Positions 28,046 through 35,455 of a DNA stretch of 64,000 nt are shown in pieces; the stretch's first letter is position 1, and every line of letters begins with the position of its first letter. This stretch comes from Terriglobia bacterium. GTDB lineage: Bacteria; Acidobacteriota; Terriglobia; JAIQFV01. The translations under genes and the position numbers were made by a program. Below the pieces are notes generated by a model. It saw nothing but the letters and a program-made list of their open reading frames with translations, searched no databases and was not told where the DNA came from. The stretch is taken from the NCBI GenBank assembly GCA_020072965.1, contig JAIQFY010000016.1, positions 18,860 to 82,859 on the forward strand, read 5' to 3'.

Positions 28046-28368
28046 AGCCCGCGAAGACATGACCCCAGCAACCAGCCCTACAGGTACTGCTCACTGGCCC
28101 CTGGTAGCGCCTTGAACTGGGTGCCATTCAAGCCTGGCCCGAATGGCGAATTGAGTGGTGTTAAAAATAAATCTGAGCGGGGTGGGCTGAATTCGTGCAA
28201 ATTCTCGCCTATTCAGGTGAGCAAAAAACAAATTCACCTGGCCTCTTTTCATTATGAAGAATGGGGCGAAAGGGACTGACACCGGTCTTGGGTCCGGTAT
28301 TCAGGGACTTCAGACTGAGGTGTCCGTCCCTTTCAATTGATTCAACCATCGAAAAAGGAGAAAAGCGC

Positions 28369-28974
28369 ATGTCTAGAAGCACATTTCTGCGAATAGTCAC
28401 CGGTTCGTTGCTGACGTTGGTCTTGATGCTCTCTATCGCCGTCAGCGGCCGCGCATCCGACGATGTGCGGATCCTCAAGATACGCGATGACTGTGATCCT
28501 GCCACTTTCAACCTCGTCCTGAATGACCCCAATGCCTGTATCGGCAACGGAGATACCACATTCGCCGAGTTCATCCAGGAACTCACAGCAGATATGAAGG
28601 TGGACGATTGGAGATACACCCCCGATAGATCCAAGGTCAGGCCCGGCGATGCAATTGTTCTGGATAACCGGGGCGGTGAGACTCATACATTTACCAAGGT
28701 CGCGGAGTTCGGTGGCGGTTTCGTCCCTCAACTCAACACGCTGGCAGGAAATCTCGCCCCTCGGCCGGAGTGTGCCCAAGATCTCGGGAATGGGAACCTC
28801 GCCCCACAGCCGCCCAGCGCGACTAATGTGTTCGTGAAAGCCGGGACCACCAGGCAGGGTCCCGTCGCTGGAAGTGCAGATCTCCCAGAGGGAGAGACTA
28901 AGTTCCAGTGCTGTATTCATCCCTGGATGCACGTCACGGTAACAGTGCGGGAAAAGCGGAATGAGAGCCATTGA
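28369..28974 (+). CDS. Secreted cupredoxin-like protein
   Basis: 201 residues from the ATG at 28369, which has AAAAAGGAG 8 bases upstream; an in-frame start 36 codons earlier is in repeat DNA. A signal peptide covers about residues 1-29 (LTLVLMLSIAVSGRAS). The type-1 copper pattern is visible: His106 in GGETHTFTKV and a C-terminal CCIHPWMHV (Cys181 or 182, His184, Met187) in a strand ending VTVTV. DDWRYTPDRSKVRPGDAIVL is the cupredoxin lead-in. An insertion of about 60 residues separates the two copper-ligand segments. It probably carries or senses electrons or copper outside the cytoplasm; partner unknown. Confidence 0.8.
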   Translation: MSRSTFLRIVTGSLLTLVLMLSIAVSGRASDDVRILKIRDDCDPATFNLVLNDPNACIGNGDTTFAEFIQELTADMKVDDWRYTPDRSKVRPGDAIVLDNRGGETHTFTKVAEFGGGFVPQLNTLAGNLAPRPECAQDLGNGNLAPQPPSATNVFVKAGTTRQGPVAGSADLPEGETKFQCCIHPWMHVTVTVREKRNESH

Positions 28975-29038
28975 CCGAATACCCGGAAGGAAAGTAAATG
29001 GAAATTCGGGACGGTCCGGGATCTTAGATTGGGCAGAA

Positions 29039-29082
29039 ATGACGGACCATGGGAGCAGATAGCGTGAAGGAAGAATTCCCCC
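29039..29082. repeat. Direct repeat flanking the TIGR03118 gene, copy 1
   Basis: The string ATGACGGACC...GGGAGCAGAT...GTGA-GGAAGA...CCCCC recurs at 30914-30957 with scattered mismatches. Each copy lies 45-65 bases after the end of a secreted-protein gene. The rest of 28975-29464 shows no gene. Confidence 0.6.
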
Positions 29083-29464
29083 AGCATTCCGCTGGTGCTC
29101 AAGTCCGCCAAGCCGAGCATCATCTTGATTCCCCATCTTACGGCTCTGTGGTACTATTACGCTACATTGGATATCACACGTTGAGCTGGATCCGGGCTCC
29201 TCGGGATAGAGGGCAGCATCGGTTACAGCGAAAGCTCCTCCTTATCACCCCGTGGGCCTCTATGGGGCAGAGTTTCATCGCCATGATACTGCTTGGTATG
29301 ACCAGCTTGGCGTAAGCAGCGGGAGAACCCTCCGAACGCGGCGGATAATCGTCGCCTGTCCGCAGCAAGATGCGCTTCGTAAGGGAGAGTAGAGGAGGGA
29401 GTAGTTCAGATCGGCTCGAATTACATTCACCAAGAACACACGAACATAGGACAAGGGGGAATCT

Positions 29465-30865
29465 ATGAACATCAACTTTCGAAAAGTTTTATTGGTCACA
29501 GGAACACTCGTGATGGCGATCGTACTGACATCACCTGTCAGCGCACAGTTTTACAGGGAAACAAAACTAGTTTCCGATATTTCCGGTACGGCCGCGATTA
29601 CGGACCCGCAGTTGATTAACCCCTGGGGCGTGTCGCACAGTGCCACCAGTCCATTTTGGGTTTCCGACGCCGGCGCGAATGTGGCCACTCTCTACTCCGT
29701 CAACCCCACGACCGGCGTGGTGACGAAGGTCGCGCTGACCGTCAATATCCCAGCCCCCCCTTCGGGCAATTTATTTAACGGCACCCTTGATTTCGTTGTT
29801 TCTTCGGGTGGTGCCTCTGGCCCGGCGGCTTTCATCTTTGCGGGACTGAACGGAACGATTTCCGGCTGGAACCCGGGTGTGCCCCCTCCGCCCCCCTCGA
29901 CTCAAGCGACCCTGGCAGCCACCGGTGCTCCTCCCCCCGCTGTCTATACGGGAATTGCCGCAGGAGTGCGGGGCGCCGGTCAGTTCCTCTATGCCGCGAA
30001 TGTCGCGGCGGGACGGATTGACGTATTTGACAAGAATTTCGCCCAGACCATCGTTCCGGGCACCTTCACCGACCCCAGTCTTCCTGCCGGGAACACCCCG
30101 TTCAATATCGTCAACCTCGGCGGCAGCCTGTTTGTCAGCTATAGCGGGCCGACCGGTGTGGTCAATGTCTTCGACACGGATGGAAATTTCGTCAAGCGGT
30201 TTGCCACCGGCGGAACACTTATCAGTCCATGGGGCATGGTTGTCGCGCCACCTGATTTCGGCGCGTTCAGCAATGCCCTGCTGGTCGGGAACTTCAATCA
30301 TGGCGACCCAGCCAACGGCCCCGGGCATATCAACGCCTTCAATGCGAGTACCGGCGAATTCCTCGGACTCCTGAAGGGTACCGATGGCGCCCCGCTCGCA
30401 ATCGACGGTCTCTGGTCGTTGATCTTCGGCAACGGGGGGAACGCCGGTAACCCCAAAGTGCTGTTTTTCTCCGCCGGCATCGAGAATGAGGCTCATGGCC
30501 TATTTGGCAGCCTTGCCACGTGTCATGGGCCGATCATCAGCAGTGCTTCGGCCACGCCAAGCGTTCTCTGGCCGCCCAACCACAAACTGGTCCCCGTCGC
30601 GATCAACTACACGGTCAGTGACGACTGCGACGCGGCCCCTGTTTGTTCGCTCAGTGTCAGCAGCAACGAGGGGGACGGAGGCGGAAGTGGCAATACTTCA
30701 CCTGATTCGCAGGTCGTGAACGCCCATGCCGTCGACTTGCGTGCTGAGCGCGCGGGGACCGGCGGTGGGCGCGTCTACACTGTCACAATCAACTGCATAG
30801 ACTCGTTGCCTCTCTCCTCGAGCAAGGCTGTGACGGTGACTGTTCCACACGACCAGGGACGATGA
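29465..30865 (+). CDS. Secreted TIGR03118-family protein
   Basis: 466 residues. A signal peptide ends near residue 28 (TSPVSAQ). The body matches the TIGR03118 pattern: LVSDISGTAAITDPQLINPW, GVSHSATSPFWVSDAG, LNGTISGWNPG and later GPGHINAFNASTGEFLG, a beta-propeller-like repeat. A C-terminal addition of about 100 residues (VLWPPNHKLVPVAINYTVSD, then CDAAPVCSLSVSSNEGDGGG) resembles Ig-like modules of secreted bacterial proteins and has paired cysteines. GGGGGA precedes the ATG. Members of this family have no established function. It follows the cupredoxin gene but is 490 bases away, so it probably has its own promoter. Confidence 0.85.
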   Translation: MNINFRKVLLVTGTLVMAIVLTSPVSAQFYRETKLVSDISGTAAITDPQLINPWGVSHSATSPFWVSDAGANVATLYSVNPTTGVVTKVALTVNIPAPPSGNLFNGTLDFVVSSGGASGPAAFIFAGLNGTISGWNPGVPPPPPSTQATLAATGAPPPAVYTGIAAGVRGAGQFLYAANVAAGRIDVFDKNFAQTIVPGTFTDPSLPAGNTPFNIVNLGGSLFVSYSGPTGVVNVFDTDGNFVKRFATGGTLISPWGMVVAPPDFGAFSNALLVGNFNHGDPANGPGHINAFNASTGEFLGLLKGTDGAPLAIDGLWSLIFGNGGNAGNPKVLFFSAGIENEAHGLFGSLATCHGPIISSASATPSVLWPPNHKLVPVAINYTVSDDCDAAPVCSLSVSSNEGDGGGSGNTSPDSQVVNAHAVDLRAERAGTGGGRVYTVTINCIDSLPLSSSKAVTVTVPHDQGR

Positions 30866-30913
30866 CGATTTCGACGGAGAGTCCGATTTAAGACAATTGA
30901 ATATTTTGGACCG

Positions 30914-30957
30914 ATGACGGACCCAGGGAGCAGATGGTGTGAGGAAGAGTCCCCCCT
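30914..30957. repeat. Direct repeat flanking the TIGR03118 gene, copy 2
   Basis: Partner of the copy at 29039-29082. It starts 49 bases after the TIGR03118 stop codon. The region 30866-31545 holds no gene; it contains this repeat, the hairpin at 31024-31057, a CCCCCAGC-TTCC-GCTGGGGG hairpin at about 31106-31126 (related to 20511-20530) and a terminator for the leftward gene. Confidence 0.6.
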
Positions 30958-31023
30958 TCCGCCTGGGCGGATGCGGGGACCGTTCAGATACGACCTACAC
31001 AACAGGCCCTCCCCGAGACGAAG

Positions 31024-31057
31024 ATCCCACCGATCCCGCTTGCGGGATCGGTGGGAT
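31024..31057. repeat. 16-bp-arm perfect hairpin
   Basis: Arms ATCCCACCGATCCCGC (31024-31039) and its complement (31042-31057) with a 2-base centre. It lies about 160 bases past the TIGR03118 stop with no T-run after it, so it is more likely one of the genome's GC-rich palindromes than a terminator. Confidence 0.65.
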
Positions 31058-31420
31058 AGGTCCTAAAGCGAATGAGCCTCTTGTGGTAGGCAGGAATTGA
31101 ATCATCCCCCAGCTTCCGCTGGGGGGATTCGGATCAAAAAGAGTCAGGCACCGACATTCTCCGGGCCTGAACCAAATTCTCTTTCCTCGTCTTTACCCCA
31201 CCCTCGCTCTCCGCCTACGGCGGACGGAGCGTCGGATGGGGCTACAGGCTGGCGGCCCTCCGGGCCAAAAGGGACAAAAACCTTGCTCCGGGCTTAAAGG
31301 GACAGAAGCCCTGCTCAAATGGCATCCACCCATGGGAATCGAATCTTCCCCCGGCACTGCTCACGGTCTTCAACTTCGGAGTTCGGAATAAAGATATTGT
31401 CAGGATACCGGCACCCCAAA

Positions 31421-31466
31421 ATAAAAAAGGACACTCACCTGTCCGGCCGGAAACAGGTGAATGCCC
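31421..31466 (-). terminator. Rho-independent terminator of the response regulator gene
   Basis: Read leftward, a 14-bp stem (GGGCATTCACCTGT with ACAGGTGAGTGTCC, allowing two G-T pairs) with a 10-base loop is followed directly by TTTTTT. It lies 80 bases beyond the stop of the leftward response regulator gene. Confidence 0.75.
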
Positions 31467-31545
31467 CTCTTCTCTTTCTGCTAATAATTTATTTATGAGG
31501 CGTCGGCCGCGGGTGGAATTCTGAAAAGGCGTTTCCAGCCCCTGA

Positions 31546-32136
31546 TCAAGAGTCCCCGCCCGGAAGCCCTTCCTTCGAATGATCAATCTGAAATTCCACA
31601 ACGGCCTTACAGGCGGGACACTTCGCACTGAGCCTGCCGCCATCCAGTCCGATCGCGGCCAGTTTGAAAGAGCCCTGGCAGCTCGTGCACAAAAGCAACA
31701 GATTTCCCCCGACGTCCCTCGACACCCAAGCCCACTCCGTCTTGGTCTCAGAGGGCTTCGCTCTAAGGGGAGGCGCCGTCAGGAGTTCAATGATCTTGAA
31801 ACACAGCTGGTCGATCGTAAAGTCCCCTTTGTGCAAAAAGGCATCGGCAAATATTTCGGGCAACAACTCATCTCTCTTGAAGCTGGAACTGATTACGATC
31901 ACTGGAATACCTGGAAATCGTCGGCGAACCTCCGTCAGAAACTCGTATCCCGACATCCGGGGCATGTGCAAGTCCGAGATGATCACATCGGGCAATGGCT
32001 CTACCAGGAGCTTTAATGCCTCTGAGCCATCTTCTGCCGTCAAAACCCTGTAACCCTCCGAGATCAAAATAGTGGACATGGCATCCCGGAAAGACACGGA
32101 GTCATCGACGATAAGTAGGCGTAAATGCGAGGACAT
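31546..32136 (-). CDS. Response regulator: CheY-like receiver with C-terminal zinc ribbon
   Basis: 196 residues. The receiver domain (about 5-120) has the acidic pair Asp11/Asp12, phospho-acceptor Asp55 in SDLHMP, Ser83/Ser84 and Lys103. The tail (about 145-180) has CTSC at 150-153 and CPAC at 173-176, a four-Cys zinc ribbon. There is no DNA-binding domain or enzyme, so output is probably protein-protein. No histidine kinase is adjacent. Its upstream region shares a 36-bp promoter-like block with that of the next gene, a Crp/Fnr regulator, which suggests shared control. A clear terminator follows. Confidence 0.9.
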   Translation of the reverse strand: MSSHLRLLIVDDSVSFRDAMSTILISEGYRVLTAEDGSEALKLLVEPLPDVIISDLHMPRMSGYEFLTEVRRRFPGIPVIVISSSFKRDELLPEIFADAFLHKGDFTIDQLCFKIIELLTAPPLRAKPSETKTEWAWVSRDVGGNLLLLCTSCQGSFKLAAIGLDGGRLSAKCPACKAVVEFQIDHSKEGLPGGDS

Positions 32137-32371
32137 CTTGGGGGTTCCTTCGGTTCAGCGATTCGCCGGGGGGATTTCACTGTTCGAATTTCGCTGAACC
32201 CGCTGGTCGGGTTACTGCCCAGACTCCAGTTCCGACAAATACCGGCTCGGCCTTTAACCAAAGGCGCTTTCTTCATTCAGGCAGTCAGGCCGCTACCCAT
32301 CCTGGCCTCACTTCCCTGTGCCTCTCCTGATCGGCCCGTGAAGGTCTTCACAATATATTGCACAATAAGCT

Positions 32372-32407
32372 TAGCAGGCCCGGAGGTGCATATCTGTTCA
32401 ATATTGC
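32372..32407 (-). promoter_or_regulatory. Promoter-like block upstream of the response regulator
   Basis: GCAATATTGAACAGAT (32407-32392, leftward) and GCCTGCTA (32379-32372) recur with identical spacing upstream of the first Crp/Fnr gene (33325-33290). TTGAAC and TGCTA could be -35 and -10 elements with a long spacer. The rest of 32137-32478 contains nothing else recognised. Confidence 0.5.
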
Positions 32408-32478
32408 TCAAACCGCATCTTTATTCATACGACGGCTACACGAGCCGCGGGCGGGTGGGTCGTGAATGATGTGGGGGC

Positions 32479-33132
32479 CTAATCGTGAAGGACGATGTTG
32501 AGGAGCGAGTTGTGGACTTTTAATCCCCCGTTGTATTCAATGAACCCCAGCTTCCTGAATTTGTTCATGAAATAACTGACCCTCGACCGGGTGGTCCCGA
32601 TCATGTCCGCCAGGGTCTCCTGACTGACCTTAGGAATCAACACCTCAGACGTATCGACCTTGCCGAACTGAGCCAGCAACAGCAGGATCCGGGCCAGCCG
32701 TCTTTCGCTGGAATTGAATAGTTGATCAACGAGGTCTTCTTGAATTCGAATGTTGCGCGTCAACAGGTAATGAATGAAAACCTCGGAGAACTTGTTCTCC
32801 CTTTGAAGCATGCGCAGCATCGACTCCTTGGGGATGCGCACAATGGCGGATTCTTCAATGGCGGTGGCCGTCTCCATGCGCTTATGCTGCCCATTCAGGC
32901 AGGCCTCGCCAAAAAATCCTTCCTCGCCCAGGAGGGCGATCACGGCTTCCTTCCCACGGGGCGAGAAAACCGTCAGCTTCACTTTCCCCTTCTGGACATA
33001 GAAAACGGCATCCCCGGGATCACCCTGAGAGAAGATCACTTCCTTCCGCCGGTAAGGCGTAACACTTTTTCCTTCACCCACTTCGGCAAGAAATGCCTTT
33101 GCATTAAAAGCCCTGCTTCGTTTGAGACCCAT
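32479..33132 (-). CDS. Crp/Fnr-family transcriptional regulator, intact paralogue
   Basis: 217 residues from the ATG at 33132, chosen because AAGGAGG lies 7 bases upstream; the frame is open 34 codons further but without support. A cyclic-nucleotide-type beta-barrel spans about residues 20-125 (IFSQGDPGDAVFYVQKGKVK, GEEGFFGEACLNGQ). The winged helix is at about 150-205, with recognition part QETLADMIGTTRSRVSYFMN and wing GFIEYNGGLKVH. FNR-type cluster cysteines are absent, so it does not sense oxygen that way. The barrel lacks the RxxS cAMP signature of CRP, so the ligand is unknown. A close paralogue lies immediately upstream. Confidence 0.93.
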   Translation of the reverse strand: MGLKRSRAFNAKAFLAEVGEGKSVTPYRRKEVIFSQGDPGDAVFYVQKGKVKLTVFSPRGKEAVIALLGEEGFFGEACLNGQHKRMETATAIEESAIVRIPKESMLRMLQRENKFSEVFIHYLLTRNIRIQEDLVDQLFNSSERRLARILLLLAQFGKVDTSEVLIPKVSQETLADMIGTTRSRVSYFMNKFRKLGFIEYNGGLKVHNSLLNIVLHD

Positions 33133-33289
33133 TTGCCCGCCTCCTTTCCACCCTTCAGGGCGAAAGTCTCTTGCCTTTTCTGAGTTTCCGCGCGGCCTTG
33201 TCATCCACCTTCGCTGCGGGCTCGGCCCGAACAACTCTCCCCGCGAAGGTCCGTTGAGGGACGATCTACGATGGCGTACGTTTTTAGCG

Positions 33290-33325
33290 TAGCAGGCTCA
33301 AAATCAAAAATCTGTTCAATATAGC
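33290..33325 (-). promoter_or_regulatory. Promoter-like block upstream of the intact Crp/Fnr gene
   Basis: GCTATATTGAACAGAT and GCCTGCTA with the same spacing as the block upstream of the response regulator. It lies about 160-195 bases before the start codon, leaving a long leader or a second promoter. Confidence 0.5.
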
Positions 33326-33359
33326 ACACTTAGCGAATGTGTCGTGCGGATGCTGTCAG

Positions 33360-34045
33360 TCAACGGTTCGGGGGGTGGGACTTACGCGCTGCGGGATCGT
33401 GAAGAAGAATGTTGATGATTGAGCCGTGAACTTTCAAGCCACCGTTGTAATCAATGAACCCCATCTTTCTGAATTTATTCATGAAGTAAGTGACCCTCGA
33501 TCGAGTGGTCCCGATCATTTCCGCCAGCATCTCATGGCTGATCTTTGGAATCACCAGATCATACTTTTCACCGTTACCAAGGTGCGAAAGAAACAACAAG
33601 GCCCGGGCCAGTCGCTTCTCGCTGGAATTAAACAGGAGATCGGCCAGATTTTCTTGAATTCGAGCATTGCGGGACACCAGGTAGTGAATGAAGATCCCTG
33701 AGAACTCCGGCTTGGTGTTGAGCATACGCAACATCGATTCCCTGGGGAGTCGTATGATTTCTGAACTCTCGAGGGCACTCGCCGTTGCGATGTGACTGGT
33801 TTGTCCGACCAGGCATCCCTCTCCAAAAAAGTCGTCCTTCCCCAGTAGCCCTACGACTCCCTCCTTCCCATCACCAGAGATGACCGTCAGTTTCACTTTC
33901 CCTTTTTGAATATAATAAACCGCATCTCCGGGGTCTCCCTGCGCAAAAATGATTTGCTCCGCCGGCATTCCAATACACTCTTCTCGTCACCGAATTCGAT
34001 GAGGAATGTATTCGTATTGAAAGTCGACTTCCGGTCCCGTGGCAT
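33360..34045 (-). pseudogene. Crp/Fnr-family regulator broken by a one-base deletion
   Basis: The open frame from the ATG at 33968 gives 202 residues (FAQGDPGDAVYYIQKGKVKL to the winged helix GTTRSRVTYFMNKFRKMG), but lacks the first 26 or so residues of the paralogue. In another frame, upstream, the missing part is present: MPRDRKSTFNTNTFLIEFGD, then EKSVLECRR, starting at an ATG at 34045 with AGGGGG upstream. It matches the paralogue's MGLKRSRAFNAKAFLAEVGE and GKSVTPYRR. After CGGCGG the intact copy has 21 bases to the shared CAG and this copy 20, so one base is missing near 33950. Either a true frameshift, an assembly error, or re-initiation at 33968 giving a barrel missing its first strands. 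Confidence 0.8.
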
Positions 34046-34671
34046 TGCCGACCCCCTTTGACATTGCCTGCCGCGGTACTTTTGGCTCTTCCAAAATGCT
34101 CCGCTATCTTAACTTGAATGCGGCGGGGTAGAAATTCGCAGGAGCGAAACGATAGCAGCCGAATACCATCCCCACTAACTACCGCCGTGGTTAAGGTGAT
34201 CTGTAAGTTTCGTTGAAGTATGCCACAGAATTCTTACGTTTAAGAATTCTCAATGCAAACGGTCCAAGATCAATGAAGGCGACACAATTCCCCCCCGCAA
34301 GGAACTCCAAAAACCCCTTGCAAGCAGGAAATATGCCGTCCCTTGTATGAGACAGATTGTACAAAGGTGGTGGTGGAGGGTCAACATCTTTTAGCCCGAA
34401 TTCCGAAGTTGAACGCCGTGATCAGCCTTGGGGGAAGGCTCGATTCCCAATGGCGGAGGCAGTTCGAGTAAGGCAGCTGTCCCTTCAGGCCCGGAGGGCC
34501 CTCAGCATGTAGCCCCACCTGAAGCTCCTCGTTCTTTGTCGTAGCGGAGCGGAGACCCCGTGCATTTAGCGGGGCAGAGCGAGGGTGGGGTAAGAATGCG
34601 GAAAAGAGCCACAGCCCCGCTTGCGGTCCGCCTCAGGCGGATTTGGCCCATGGCGTGAGCCATTGAAAACA

Positions 34672-35063
34672 GGGACAGCCACGAATGGCACTAAGTTAAG
34701 ACCGCTGCGGGAACAGGGGCTCCATCCCTGAAAGGGATGTCTATATCAGCCCAGGGCATCGCCCTGGGTTAGTGTTCCCTCTTGGATTGGTCAAGAACCC
34801 TGAAGGGGTTCTCTAAGAATCGAAGAATCTAAGTGACCCCGCCCGGCGGGGTCAGACAACAGGCTATGTCTTGTGGAACCCTTTCAGGGTTCGGGGGATT
34901 GAACAGGGGTGTTGAACCCAGGGCGTTGCCCTGGGCTGATGAAGGAATCCCTTTCAGGGATTTGACTAATTCAGACTGACAGGGCCTTAACTTAGTGCCA
35001 TTCGGGACAGACACCTCTCTCTGAGGACCCTCCCCATAATGCTCAAAGGCAGGTGTCTGTCCC
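34672..35063. repeat. Nested composite of inverted repeats
   Basis: The gene-free region 34046-35455 centres on this structure. From outside in: CGAATGGCACTAAGTTAAG at 34682-34700 and its complement at 34986-35004; then, in opposite orientations, two 45-bp units of the type CCCTGAAAGGG...GCCCAGGGC (34726-34770 and 34916-34960). GGGACAG strings abut the outer arms (34672 and 35004), and the right one starts a separate hairpin GGGACAGACACCT/AGGTGTCTGTCCC (35004-35016, 35051-35063) followed by TTTTTT. A similar inverted pair of the CCCAGGGC unit occurs at 60401-60804. The remainder holds GCCCGGAGGGCC-type strings (34492, 35329). Confidence 0.7.
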
Positions 35064-35455
35064 TTTTTTCTGGCGCTGGCCATGGGGAGCGCATCGGCGA
35101 AAAGCAATCGAGCTCCGCAAGGAGCGAAGATTTCTTGTCTCTGGCCTTTTCAAGGAGAGAAAACTCTACAATCCTGCGCATAAAGTGAAAAATCTCTCGC
35201 CCCTGACGGGGCTCTGAATTCTTTTTCCCGCATGCTTACCCCACCCTCGCTCCGTCCCGCCCAGAACGCGGGACGGAGCTTTCCGCCACGGCGGATCTTC
35301 GACTGGTGGGGCTATTCGCCCAGGCGGACCCTCCGGGCCAAACAAGTCGGGCGACCTGTCGCGGCGCAAGGGCCCTCCGGGCCTAGAGCAGCTGGTGTGT
35401 CGCTCAAAAAGCATGAACCGCTGGTATTCGCAACCGCGTAAACGATCACATCCCG

